Below, in pieces: positions 17,936 through 25,266 of a stretch of 64,000 nt of DNA. This DNA is from an uncultured Photobacterium sp. (GTDB lineage: Bacteria > Pseudomonadota > Gammaproteobacteria > Enterobacterales > Vibrionaceae), in contig NZ_CANMZV010000008.1 of the NCBI RefSeq assembly GCF_947502415.1, positions 124,001 to 188,000 of the forward strand. The letters run 5' to 3'. The stretch's first letter is position 1. Every line of letters begins with the position of its first letter. Under the pieces are notes generated by a model that did not search any database, was not told the origin of the DNA, and saw only the letters and a program-made list of their open reading frames with translations. The position numbers and the translations under genes are program-made.

Positions 17936-18718
17936 TTAGCCGACCATTGTTTCAGGCTGAAGGTATTGATGCCAAGCGGTTTGGTAGAGCGACTGTGACT
18001 GGGCTCGTAGTGATTTTAGTTTGGCTAACTCAAGATCAGTCAGCTCTCGTAGTTCTGCTTTGGCTAGACGTTCGATGATTTGGATCTGCTCGTAAATTTT
18101 ATGTTCTTCACCGTTTTTAATATCCGATATTGCTTCAAGGTGTAACTGAATTTCAGCGATGTGCTGTGATTTTGGTAGGCGTACAAGCATTTTTAAGTCA
18201 CGGTAGCCTGAAGGTCCTGGCTGTTTGAAGCGGTTTTTTACTTCCAATACGGTAACTTCGTGAGATAGCTGTTCAAATGACTGCACAAGGCTGCTGATGT
18301 CTTTTGCAACGAGTGAGCCGCGTGCTAAATCCGTAATTAGTTCGGTACTGCCATTTAGCTCTGTTGCAATTTTATGTTGTGCCCTGGCTTTGGACTTAAT
18401 GCCAGGTAGCCGTGGCTGGTTACCGGTAAGTAGGGCGACTTGATTGATAATTTTCTCTAGCTCGCTCTGTGCCTGTGTAGCTTGTTCGTAGAGAGTATCA
18501 AAATCGGTGTAGTTTTGATAAAGGGTTATCGCATTGTAGCTTGGGATGGAATAAAGGCCGCTCAGTGAGCACTGAAAGGTTTCTTTGCAGCCCTGAGTCG
18601 GGGATGGGTGTTCAATCTCCGGGTTGTTATATTCAGGTATCATGGCAGAAGCGACAGGGCTTCGACCAAGAACACATAGTAGAACAAAGCAAGTTCTAAA
18701 CAAGGATTTTGCAACCAT
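17936..18718 (-). CDS. Exported RelA/SpoT-fold protein (copy 1)
   Basis: The start ATG at 18718 is chosen because AAAGGAG lies seven bases upstream; a further in-frame GTG at 18739 lacks this. The 260-residue product has a signal peptide (1-25, ASA-M) and the same domain as the next gene: LPGIKSKARAQHKI, ITDLARGSLV (Asp130), SGYRDL (170-175), EIQLHL (Glu189) and EEHKIYE. It also has two cysteines, Cys44 and Cys50, near the mature N-terminus that could form a disulfide and are absent from the paralogue. The two proteins are similar over their full length, which implies tandem duplication. No toxin immunity gene or secretion apparatus is adjacent. Confidence 0.75.
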   Translation of the reverse strand: MVAKSLFRTCFVLLCVLGRSPVASAMIPEYNNPEIEHPSPTQGCKETFQCSLSGLYSIPSYNAITLYQNYTDFDTLYEQATQAQSELEKIINQVALLTGNQPRLPGIKSKARAQHKIATELNGSTELITDLARGSLVAKDISSLVQSFEQLSHEVTVLEVKNRFKQPGPSGYRDLKMLVRLPKSQHIAEIQLHLEAISDIKNGEEHKIYEQIQIIERLAKAELRELTDLELAKLKSLRAQSQSLYQTAWHQYLQPETMVG

Positions 18719-18990
18719 TGAAACTCCTTTAATAACCACTTCGGTTGTAAGTGGTAACGGAACTATTTTCTAATCCGCCCAATTAAGATATCTGTCCTAC
18801 AGAGGTATTTTCAATGATGATCACCTCAAAATTGCCGCTTGATGTTGCGAGATTGTGACAACCTTCCCATTCTGACTATTTTTGACGGTTTGATAAAAAA
18901 AGATGACAGAGTCGGCAACATGCTATGAGGCTGAGTTTTTAATTGGCTGTGTTAAACTTTCGCAGTATCCAGATCGAGTAGGTGTTCATT

Positions 18991-19320
18991 GTGCAACAAG
19001 ACGTGTTAGTTACTTTTGCTATTGTTTGGCTGGCGTTATCAGTTGGGAGCTTCATGCTTTTCCAACGAGGTTCTGATGTTGAGCGTAAGCGTAAATTATG
19101 GCCGATTTATACAATTTTCAGTAATGTTGTTATAGGTAGCGTGATTATCTACATGCAGCCACCATTACTGATGATGATGGGTTTACTGGCATTTATGGTG
19201 CCTTTGACATGGTTGACGATTCGTTCAACTAAGTTTTGTGATGCTTGCGGTCATGCTACCCGTGCGCCATTTTTTGTTAAACCACCAGAAAAATGTTCAC
19301 ATTGTCACCAATCACTATAA
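18991..19320 (+). CDS. Small membrane protein with C-terminal zinc ribbon
   Basis: About 109 residues from the GTG at 18991, chosen because AGG lies eight bases upstream; a GTG at 18982 is the alternative. There are three hydrophobic segments (about 5-25, 45-60 and 62-82), and the C-terminus has CDACGHATRAPFFVKPPEKCSHC. The two CxxC pairs should bind zinc on the cytoplasmic side. I do not recognise the family. A terminator-like hairpin follows at 19392. Confidence 0.7.
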   Translation: MQQDVLVTFAIVWLALSVGSFMLFQRGSDVERKRKLWPIYTIFSNVVIGSVIIYMQPPLLMMMGLLAFMVPLTWLTIRSTKFCDACGHATRAPFFVKPPEKCSHCHQSL

Positions 19321-19391
19321 ATGACTGAGCATCCTATAAGGTGTAATTGGTGTTCAGCCTTTATAGGCAACGGGATTTAAATAAAGATAAA

Positions 19392-19418
19392 GAAAGGGGG
19401 GCGTCAAAGCCCCTTATT
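19392..19418. terminator. Hairpin between convergent genes
   Basis: AAGGGG pairs with CCCCTT around a GC-rich loop. On the minus strand it is followed by TTTCTTTATCTTT, which suits termination of the HopJ-like gene. Confidence 0.6.
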
Positions 19419-19428
19419 ATTTGAGTTG

Positions 19429-19779
19429 TTATTTTTCTGTCAGCGCAATGCCGGAAAATTGAATGCCTTGCCAGCCATACTTCATGAAATTTCGAATATT
19501 TTGGTGACTTTTACCGCCAGGGTTTTGTAATACATCTTCACGATAAAAGTGCCCGAAGCAAGCCAGTGTTTCAGCTTCTGAAAGTTGTTTTTTAAGCGCA
19601 AAGGCGAAGATCCGGCATGATCCCTCATTACAGCCAGCGCTGTTGGTTAACGTTTCTTTGCCTAATCCGTTATTGAAAGATGTCGGTGTATAGTGGTAGT
19701 GGCGATTGATGGTATTAATCACGACATCAAATCCAACTTGATCGGGGTAATGCTTAAGTGTGTTGAGTAGCGCATCCAT
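19429..19779 (-). CDS. HopJ type III effector family protein
   Basis: This 116-residue protein has the family pattern FDVVINTINRHYHYTPTSFNNG, then NSAGCNEGSCRIFAFALKKQLS, and CFGHFYREDVL. The family is named after a Pseudomonas syringae protein but is widespread in free-living marine bacteria that have no matching secretion signal, so a host-effector role is not implied here. There is no signal peptide. It is transcribed alone, with a hairpin behind it. Confidence 0.85.
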   Translation of the reverse strand: MDALLNTLKHYPDQVGFDVVINTINRHYHYTPTSFNNGLGKETLTNSAGCNEGSCRIFAFALKKQLSEAETLACFGHFYREDVLQNPGGKSHQNIRNFMKYGWQGIQFSGIALTEK

Positions 19780-19837
19780 GGCGTTACATCTCCCTTATTT
19801 GTAAGGTTGAAAATTAGCACAGGATCGAAAGCGTAAA

Positions 19838-19862
19838 GAAAAGGGCTATCGTCGCCCTTTTC
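19838..19862 (-). terminator. Terminator downstream of the DUF2750 gene
   Basis: Nine-base stem GAAAAGGGC/GCCCTTTTC with a seven-base loop. On the minus strand it continues into TTTTCTTT. Confidence 0.75.
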
Positions 19863-19908
19863 ATAATAAATGGCGAAGTACTTAGTAATTCACGATACAA
19901 AACTAGCG

Positions 19909-20301
19909 TTAGTTTTGCTTACGAGCCTGTTGCTTGAGCTCAAAATCCAGTTCGTCAGGAAAGACAACCAGCCCATCTTCGTCCTGGTTAGGGAAAATGA
20001 CAATCGCGAGCTCATCATCTTCCAAACCATGGGTCCAACGGCTATGCCACTTATTTAATGAAATAGCTTCAGCTTTACACGATTCCCACTCACCCGTAGC
20101 CCATGCTTCAGCAAACTCTTTGTTAGGCCATACAGGCACACAATCTTCATCATCAGTATTTAACATGACGCAGCCGTGCTCATCAGTCAGAATCCAGATT
20201 TGGCGACTAGTGACAACCTCTTTAACCAAGTACTTATAACGTTTTTCTGCATCGTAACCTTGGATGGTCTCGATCTGGCTCTCTTCTAACGGGTTGGACA
20301 T
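19909..20301 (-). CDS. DUF2750 family protein (copy 1)
   Basis: This 130-residue acidic protein matches DUF2750: RYKYLVKEVVTSRQIWILTDEHG near the start, VPVWPNKEFAEAW in the middle, and a late acidic hydrophobic block. It has no signal peptide or membrane segment. AGGA precedes the ATG by about eight bases. A second DUF2750 gene lies at 35663. The role of this family is unknown. Confidence 0.83.
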   Translation of the reverse strand: MSNPLEESQIETIQGYDAEKRYKYLVKEVVTSRQIWILTDEHGCVMLNTDDEDCVPVWPNKEFAEAWATGEWESCKAEAISLNKWHSRWTHGLEDDELAIVIFPNQDEDGLVVFPDELDFELKQQARKQN

Positions 20302-20373
20302 GTATTCATTCCTGTTACTACTTATTTTAAGCGTTATAGCATAGAGGAAAATTAGACTTTAGTCATTGAAGAT

Positions 20374-20403
20374 GATCCCCGGAGATAGTGTTGTCCGGGG
20401 ATC
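20374..20403 (-). terminator. Perfect 10-base-stem hairpin downstream of the barrel gene
   Basis: GATCCCCGGA pairs exactly with TCCGGGGATC around a ten-base loop, 19 bases past the stop of the FapF-like gene. It lacks a clear T-run on either strand, so it may be a processing or Rho-dependent end. Confidence 0.55.
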
Positions 20404-20421
20404 TGAATGAAGGGATAAGTG

Positions 20422-21468
20422 TTATTTGAGGGTATAAGGTACGCGTACGCTCAGCTGGAAGTCCGGAGCATCGGCTGTGAGGCCAGCTGATGCGCCGATA
20501 TTAATGGTTGTATCACGGTCTATAGCGTAGTTAGCGCCAAATGAGAGGGAGTCTAGCTGTAACAGTTTGGCATCATCGGCAGTAGAACCATTAATTTTAG
20601 ATTTCAGGATTGTTTTGTGGCTAAGGCCGATGCTGAACGAGAATTTTGGGTTAACGGCAAATCCCATGCCGGCGCCAAAGCTGATAGTATCACCGAGGTC
20701 GATTGTATCAACTCGGATCTGCTGGTCATCCTGTTCTTCGTCACCCGGAATTGTGATATCCACTTTTACATCATCTTTAATATTCCAGATGTAGCTGAAA
20801 TTCATAAAAATAACAGCGGGATCAATAGGCATGATCATCGTAATGCCAGGTTCAATACTAGGAAAACCTGAACCTGTTGGGAGTTCTTCAAAATCATTAA
20901 GTTCATTGATTGGAACATCATAAGGGGATTTTCCTGTGGTACTTTTGAAGCGCAGGCTACCGATCCAATAAGGCGCTTCTGCCATGTTGATTTGATATTT
21001 AAAGGCGGCTTCGATGTCTCCGATGTCACTACCGTCGACAGTGCGCAGGGTAGCTTGATTTGAGCCGCTGTTGAGCTCACGTTCGGAAATGGAATCAGTA
21101 CGGTAAACCCATGGCACTCTAGCCTCGACTTCAAGTCGGTTGGTGATCCCGTAACGCCCGGTGAGCCCGAAAGTGAGGGTTGTTCGGTCTATATCACTGG
21201 CTCGTATAAGGCCGACGATTAGAGAAGGTAAGACTGTGTAACCGACGACGGAAACAGAGTTTGATGAATTTTGGGTATAGGACAAAGAGGTGTCCAGAAC
21301 AAAGGAGCCTCTTGGTGTTAATACACCGGGTTGTTCAAAAATATCTGCAACGGTTTGAACTCGCTTGGGTTTTTGATTCTCTTGAGATTCCGCTGATTCA
21401 TTCGCAATTGCTGGCCCTGAAATTAAAGCAAGAAGCGCTATTAAGCTTTTATTATTGAAAGTACTCAC
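20422..21468 (-). CDS. FapF-like outer-membrane beta-barrel transporter
   Basis: This 348-residue protein starts with GTG at 21468 (GAGAGGAAATC upstream). It has a signal peptide (1-22, AIANE), a short charged linker, and then a beta barrel of alternating strands. The barrel opens with FEQPGVLTPRGSFVLDTSLSY and GYTVLPSLIVGL, followed by RYGITNRLEVEARVPWVYR, and ends with a strand finishing RVPYTLK. These are the features I recall for FapF, the pore that exports amyloid subunits in Pseudomonas. It is divergent from the subunit genes and shares a 418-base regulatory region with them. The call is by pattern and by the adjacent C39 peptidase and subunit genes. Confidence 0.65.
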   Translation of the reverse strand: MSTFNNKSLIALLALISGPAIANESAESQENQKPKRVQTVADIFEQPGVLTPRGSFVLDTSLSYTQNSSNSVSVVGYTVLPSLIVGLIRASDIDRTTLTFGLTGRYGITNRLEVEARVPWVYRTDSISERELNSGSNQATLRTVDGSDIGDIEAAFKYQINMAEAPYWIGSLRFKSTTGKSPYDVPINELNDFEELPTGSGFPSIEPGITMIMPIDPAVIFMNFSYIWNIKDDVKVDITIPGDEEQDDQQIRVDTIDLGDTISFGAGMGFAVNPKFSFSIGLSHKTILKSKINGSTADDAKLLQLDSLSFGANYAIDRDTTINIGASAGLTADAPDFQLSVRVPYTLK

Positions 21469-21886
21469 GATTTCCTCTCTTACTTCGCGTTTAAATGCCC
21501 CTAAGAGGTGTTGTACTGGCAGTTTTTATAGTCATCTGAGCTGATAGGAAAAGGTTAGTATAAGTGAGAATAAGTTGTGAACTGAGAATCTCAAATACTT
21601 GTCTTATGGGTGAGAAAAAATCAACTCATTATTATTGGTAAGATTAATAATAAAAATATTAAGAATGACATGGATAATTTAAATGTTGAGAAAGATTATT
21701 ATCGATAAAACAATGTATAACATGGTAATTAACTGGTAAAAACTTATATTTAAATAAAACTTGTTTTATCAAAAATAATACAAAGGTATGGGGTGCGAAA
21801 ACTATGATTAAGTTATCTCGTGTTTGTATGCGAGAGATTATAAAAAATAACAACTCAACACAACTCAACATATTTGGAGTAGGATT
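21469..21886. promoter_or_regulatory. Divergent regulatory region of the Fap-like cluster
   Basis: An AT-rich 418-base gap between the barrel gene and the first subunit gene. It contains an 11-base palindrome TGAGAATCTCA (21583-21593), a TCTCG/CGAGA mini-hairpin (21816-21835), and the leader repeat listed separately. Promoters for both directions must lie here. I could not identify reliable boxes or a proven VpsR site. Confidence 0.5.
21851..21870 (+). repeat. Tandem 10-base repeat in the leader of the subunit operon
   Basis: CAACTCAACA occurs twice head to tail, 17 bases before the start of the first subunit gene and just ahead of its ribosome binding site (GGAGTAGGA). It may affect translation of the leader, or it may be coincidence. 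Confidence 0.6.
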
Positions 21887-22489
21887 ATGCGTAAGACACA
21901 TATCGCACTATTAGTAGCAGTTGTTAGTTCTCCTCTAGCATTCGCGGATGGTCATGACCCATATGATTATGATTATGACCCGTACTCTGGTTCTGGCAGT
22001 GAAAGTTATGACAGCGATGAAGCTGGCACAACTGTTACTGATTCTTTCAATAAGGATATCGATAAAACATTAACAGTTACGTATGAAAAAGATATTTCAA
22101 TTAAAGATAGTTACAATGAAGATAATGACTATATGTCTTTATACGATGTAAATAATAAAGATATTTATAAGTTTACAGACAATAGTAAGTATGATAACTC
22201 AAAAGATATCGAAATTGATATTGAAGAAAACTACTATATGGCAACGTCAACGTTGGAAGGTACTGTTACCTACAGCGAAGTAACTTATGGTGGTGGTTGC
22301 TGCAGTGGTTATGGCCATGATTACAGTTATGGTGATCCTGTTCCATCATCATTGACAGTTACACAAACTAACACGATGCAAGATGCCTTTACAGGGGCTT
22401 CCGGTATTAACATTGCCGGTCAGAACGCAGGTAATAACTCTCTTGTACAGCAGAGTGCTAGTACTAATGCGATGTTAACTGGTCAATAA
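21887..22489 (+). CDS. Fap-like amyloid subunit candidate (paralogue 1)
   Basis: This 200-residue exported protein has a signal peptide (1-20, AFA-DG). The body is rich in Asp, Tyr, Ser, Lys and Asn, with a repeating KDI-type pattern (NKDIDK, EKDISIKD, NKDIYK, SKDIEID). Near residue 142 lies VTYGGGCC. The end reads GASGINIAGQNAGNNSLVQQS, an N/Q-rich pattern like the beta-arch repeats of FapB, FapC and curlins. The gene is the first of a five-gene run and is followed directly by a strong hairpin. It shares start, CC and end motifs with the gene at 23062. I infer a secreted fibre subunit; no direct proof of amyloid is possible from sequence. Confidence 0.6.
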   Translation: MRKTHIALLVAVVSSPLAFADGHDPYDYDYDPYSGSGSESYDSDEAGTTVTDSFNKDIDKTLTVTYEKDISIKDSYNEDNDYMSLYDVNNKDIYKFTDNSKYDNSKDIEIDIEENYYMATSTLEGTVTYSEVTYGGGCCSGYGHDYSYGDPVPSSLTVTQTNTMQDAFTGASGINIAGQNAGNNSLVQQSASTNAMLTGQ

Positions 22490-22497
22490 CACATAGC

Positions 22498-22520
22498 TGA
22501 GGGCTGTTGTTCAGCCCTCA
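22498..22520 (+). terminator. Intra-operon hairpin between subunit genes 1 and 2
   Basis: Perfect nine-base stem TGAGGGCTG/CAGCCCTCA with a five-base loop, ending exactly at the GGAGG ribosome binding site of the next gene. It has no T-run, so it probably tunes mRNA decay or readthrough rather than ending transcription. Confidence 0.6.
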
Positions 22521-22530
22521 GGAGGATGTC

Positions 22531-22863
22531 ATGAAATATTTAACACTGATAGCAATAGCTCTAATATCAAGTGGGGTGGTTGCAGAAGAGTTGGATATTC
22601 TAGCAAACTCTGAAACCTTGTCTGAAAATATGATGAATCATTCTCGTGGTGGTCAATACGAGCTGAAGATTGATAATATTCATGCAAGCTCAGATATGTA
22701 TGGCGATGTTGCAGGTAATGGTGCGTATAACAACACAACTGGTGATAATGTTATTGATGCGTCATCATTCAGTGATAGTTCGGGTGTGTTAAATGTCGTC
22801 CAAAACACTGGTAACAATGTGTTAATTCAGAACGCGACCGTGGTTAACCTGACATTGAAGTAA
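22531..22863 (+). CDS. Small exported protein with double-glycine leader and curlin-like tail
   Basis: 110 residues from the ATG at 22531, which has GGAGG six bases upstream. A signal peptide (1-18) is followed by ANSETLSENMMNHSRGG (25-41), which resembles the double-glycine leader recognised by C39 peptidases. The C-terminus has SGVLNVVQNTGNNVLIQNATVVNLTLK-type spacing, with N/Q residues at regular intervals as in curlin and Fap repeats. It lies between the two larger subunit candidates. A minor subunit or nucleator (FapA- or FapB-like) is the best guess. Confidence 0.55.
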   Translation: MKYLTLIAIALISSGVVAEELDILANSETLSENMMNHSRGGQYELKIDNIHASSDMYGDVAGNGAYNNTTGDNVIDASSFSDSSGVLNVVQNTGNNVLIQNATVVNLTLK

Positions 22864-22880
22864 ATTGTTAGTCTATCTAT

Positions 22881-22904
22881 GCTGACATATCTAAATATGT
22901 CAGC
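22881..22904 (+). terminator. Hairpin after the small subunit gene
   Basis: Perfect ten-base stem GCTGACATAT/ATATGTCAGC with a CTAA loop, 18 bases past the stop. There is no T-run, so it may stabilise or process the transcript. Confidence 0.55.
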
Positions 22905-23061
22905 GACAAAATCCATAATTATAATTAATTGGATTTCGCAGGACAAAGTAACAATAATTCTTCAGTATTATGGTTATGTTATTACCTGATAATAAAAAAA
23001 AGGTAATGGCAAAAAATCATAGAGCATGGATGTGAGATAATTTTTAAATTTGGAGTATATC

Positions 23062-23634
23062 ATGCGTAAAACAAATCTTATGCTTATTGCAGCGCTTGTG
23101 GCTTCACCGTTAGCTTTGGCTGATGACCATGGTTATGGTTATTACGAGCATGATGGTGATCTGGTTATCGACAATAGTGGTAATTTGTATTTAGATAAAA
23201 ATGCAGAATTTACAGCTACGAAAGATATTTATAAGAAAAATGTCGGAAACGAAGATAATGATACATTAAAGTTGGATAATGTAGGTAACCTTCATAAAGT
23301 AGTAAAAGAGGATAATAAGGAAGTTGATAACAGCTTCGAAAAGGATTTGGACTATGAGCTAAATAAATATCTAGCAGACTCTAAATTGTATGGCCATGTA
23401 ATGGGTACATCCGTAACATACGGTGGCGCTTGCTGTGGTGGAAATGCTTCGCCAACGGACATCTTAGTAAATCAAGATAATATGATGAACCGTGTATTTG
23501 GTGATGCATCAGGCATTAATGTTGCGGGTCAGAATGTGGGTAACAACTCGCTTGTACAGCAAAATTCAAGTACAAATGCAGCGCTTGTTGGCTCAGGTGG
23601 TGACGCTGTCGGTGGCGTTGGTAGCGGTTATTAA
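23062..23634 (+). CDS. Fap-like amyloid subunit candidate (paralogue 2)
   Basis: 190 residues from the ATG at 23062 (TTGGAG eight bases upstream). Signal peptide MRKTNLMLIAALVASPLALA. The mature part begins with a Tyr/His/Asp-rich stretch, then a Lys/Asn/Asp-rich region with KDIYKKN and LDNVGNLHK repeats, then SVTYGGACCGG. The near-identical end GDASGINVAGQNVGNNSLVQQ matches the gene at 21887 and is followed by a Gly-rich tail. The middle region differs in sequence from paralogue 1. It may be the second fibre subunit, as FapB and FapC are in Pseudomonas. Confidence 0.6.
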   Translation: MRKTNLMLIAALVASPLALADDHGYGYYEHDGDLVIDNSGNLYLDKNAEFTATKDIYKKNVGNEDNDTLKLDNVGNLHKVVKEDNKEVDNSFEKDLDYELNKYLADSKLYGHVMGTSVTYGGACCGGNASPTDILVNQDNMMNRVFGDASGINVAGQNVGNNSLVQQNSSTNAALVGSGGDAVGGVGSGY

Positions 23635-23641
23635 TAATAGT

Positions 23642-23662
23642 GAAGGGCCGTTATGGCCCTTC
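23642..23662 (+). terminator. Hairpin after subunit gene 3
   Basis: Eight-base stem GAAGGGCC/GGCCCTTC with loop GTTAT, followed by ATTCTAT. A weak terminator allowing readthrough into the peptidase gene is plausible. Confidence 0.6.
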
Positions 23663-23788
23663 ATTCTATAAATACCGATCCTGAAAAATATTGATACTAA
23701 TATTTAAGGATTGATGTGAATAATACATATGGTTGATTTTAGTTCATGGCGTAAGCCATAGGGCCACAGAAGTGGAACGGTATAGATT

Positions 23789-24463
23789 ATGAAAAAATCG
23801 ACATTGTTTATTTTAGGCCTATTAGTTAGCAGTAGTACTTATGCGCTTGATTACTTTCCTAATCGAGGGGCATACAATGTTGATGTGAAAAGTTATCAAG
23901 AGAAGTTATTTGGTGACGTTTTTAGGCAGCAATATGATTTTAGTTGTGGCTCGGCTGCTGTTGCATCATTAATGACATATCACTATGGTTTAGATACGTC
24001 AGAAGATGCCGTGTTTAAATATATGTTTGATAACGGGAATAGGGAGAAAATTGAAAAGGAAGGTTTTTCTATGCTTGATATGAAAAACTACCTTACATCA
24101 CTTGGGTTTGATGCTAATGGTTATAATATCCCTTTGGAAAAGTTTAAAAAAATAAGAATACCTGGAATAACCATTGTAAATTTTGATGGTTATATGCATT
24201 TTGTCGTCATCAAGGGAATCAATAACGAAAAGGTAATAATAGGTGACCCCTCCCGTGGAACTGTAATTATGCCAATTAAAGAGTTTAAACAATATTATAA
24301 AGGCGCAGTTTTGTTAGTTAAAAGCCATACAAAAAAGGGGCGGGAAAGCTTTATTACAGCAGATAATTACAATATATATACGCCATCGCCAATGTCAGAG
24401 GCGGTTGCTAGAGATTCACTTGCAACGTTTAGTATTACATTGCCAGGCGCAAATGATTATTAG
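23789..24463 (+). CDS. Periplasmic C39 family cysteine peptidase, FapD-like
   Basis: This 224-residue protein has a signal peptide (1-19, TYA-LD) and a complete papain-like C39 domain. The nucleophile is Cys53 in QQYDFSCGSAAVAS, the histidine is His137 in GYMHFVVIKG, and the acid is Asp153 in IGDPSRG. C39 peptidases cut double-glycine leaders. FapD, a stand-alone periplasmic C39-type protein, is a core Fap gene. Two proteins in this operon have double-glycine-like leaders and are natural substrate candidates. It sits nine bases before the next gene, so they are co-translated. Confidence 0.75.
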   Translation: MKKSTLFILGLLVSSSTYALDYFPNRGAYNVDVKSYQEKLFGDVFRQQYDFSCGSAAVASLMTYHYGLDTSEDAVFKYMFDNGNREKIEKEGFSMLDMKNYLTSLGFDANGYNIPLEKFKKIRIPGITIVNFDGYMHFVVIKGINNEKVIIGDPSRGTVIMPIKEFKQYYKGAVLLVKSHTKKGRESFITADNYNIYTPSPMSEAVARDSLATFSITLPGANDY

Positions 24464-24471
24464 AGGCTAGC

Positions 24472-24987
24472 ATGAAAAGATTAACTCGTATTTTTGTCGC
24501 ATCAACGATAGGTGGGGTTGCGCTTGTGGCCAATGCCTCCATGAGCTTTCCGGTTCTTGATGAGATGGGACTGACTGCATTATCTGATAGTGAAATGTCT
24601 TCAATGCGAGGTGGTTTTGTTTCAACAAATGATAGTGTTATAAATATAGGTCTGTCGATAACCACAGCAATTAACGGGGAAACTATACTTTCAACGCATA
24701 TTGCAGATTTCACCATTAATAATGGGCGGCTGGTGAGTCAATCAGGTAGTGATTCTATTCCATACGATGATCCCGTTAAGTATATTGCAATAGGAGAGCC
24801 TGGAACGAACATTAATAATGCGATACCAGGTTCTAATAGTATTGGGTTTATTATTCAGAATACTGCTGATGGTACTCATATCAATACCCAAACCATAATG
24901 GATATTGAAGCGGATATTAGTGGGTATACGCAGCAATCTATATATCGAGATAGGTTGGAAAATTCTATTTTATATAGTGGTTATTAG
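24472..24987 (+). CDS. Exported protein with double-glycine leader, Fap-cluster component
   Basis: This 171-residue protein has a signal peptide (1-23) and then MGLTALSDSEMSSMRGG (32-48), a very good match to the LSxxEL...GG leader of C39 substrates. The region after GG (49-171) has many Asn, Thr, Ile and Gly residues in beta-rich patterns, such as VINIGLSITTAINGE and NSIGFIIQNTADGTHINTQT. It is the last gene before a strong terminator. I take it as a peptidase substrate and possible minor subunit or FapE-like component, with no clear family. Confidence 0.6.
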   Translation: MKRLTRIFVASTIGGVALVANASMSFPVLDEMGLTALSDSEMSSMRGGFVSTNDSVINIGLSITTAINGETILSTHIADFTINNGRLVSQSGSDSIPYDDPVKYIAIGEPGTNINNAIPGSNSIGFIIQNTADGTHINTQTIMDIEADISGYTQQSIYRDRLENSILYSGY

Positions 24988-25021
24988 TATTATTGCATAT
25001 TGGTTTTTTGTCATGTTTCAT

Positions 25022-25052
25022 AAAGGTACAACAGAAATGTTGTACCTTTTTT
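25022..25052 (+). terminator. Strong terminator of the Fap-like operon
   Basis: Eleven-base stem AAAGGTACAAC/GTTGTACCTTT with loop AGAAAT and a run of T. It ends the five-gene run that started at 21887. Confidence 0.92.
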
Positions 25053-25266
25053 GCTTTTTATAAGCTTCCATAATTGAAAAGTTACATTTGTATTGTGTTT
25101 TTTATTATTAATAACATGCTGATAAGTATCACTTATTTCAAGTGATAATTAGAATCATGGTGTTTCAGAGATTATTCTTACATCTGATACCCTGCAAAAA
25201 TGAGGTTTATTGCCTATATTTTTAAGACATCAACAATAATATGTGCATTGAAAGAAGGTGACTTCG

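Noticed and set aside
16916..18718. Exported RelA/SpoT-fold genes as type VI or polymorphic toxin cassette
   Set aside because: No immunity gene, VgrG, PAAR, Rhs or Hcp is present; a Sec signal peptide instead of a type VI marker.
19429..19779. HopJ-like gene taken as evidence for a type III secretion system
   Set aside because: No secretion genes or chaperone nearby, and the family is common in non-pathogens.
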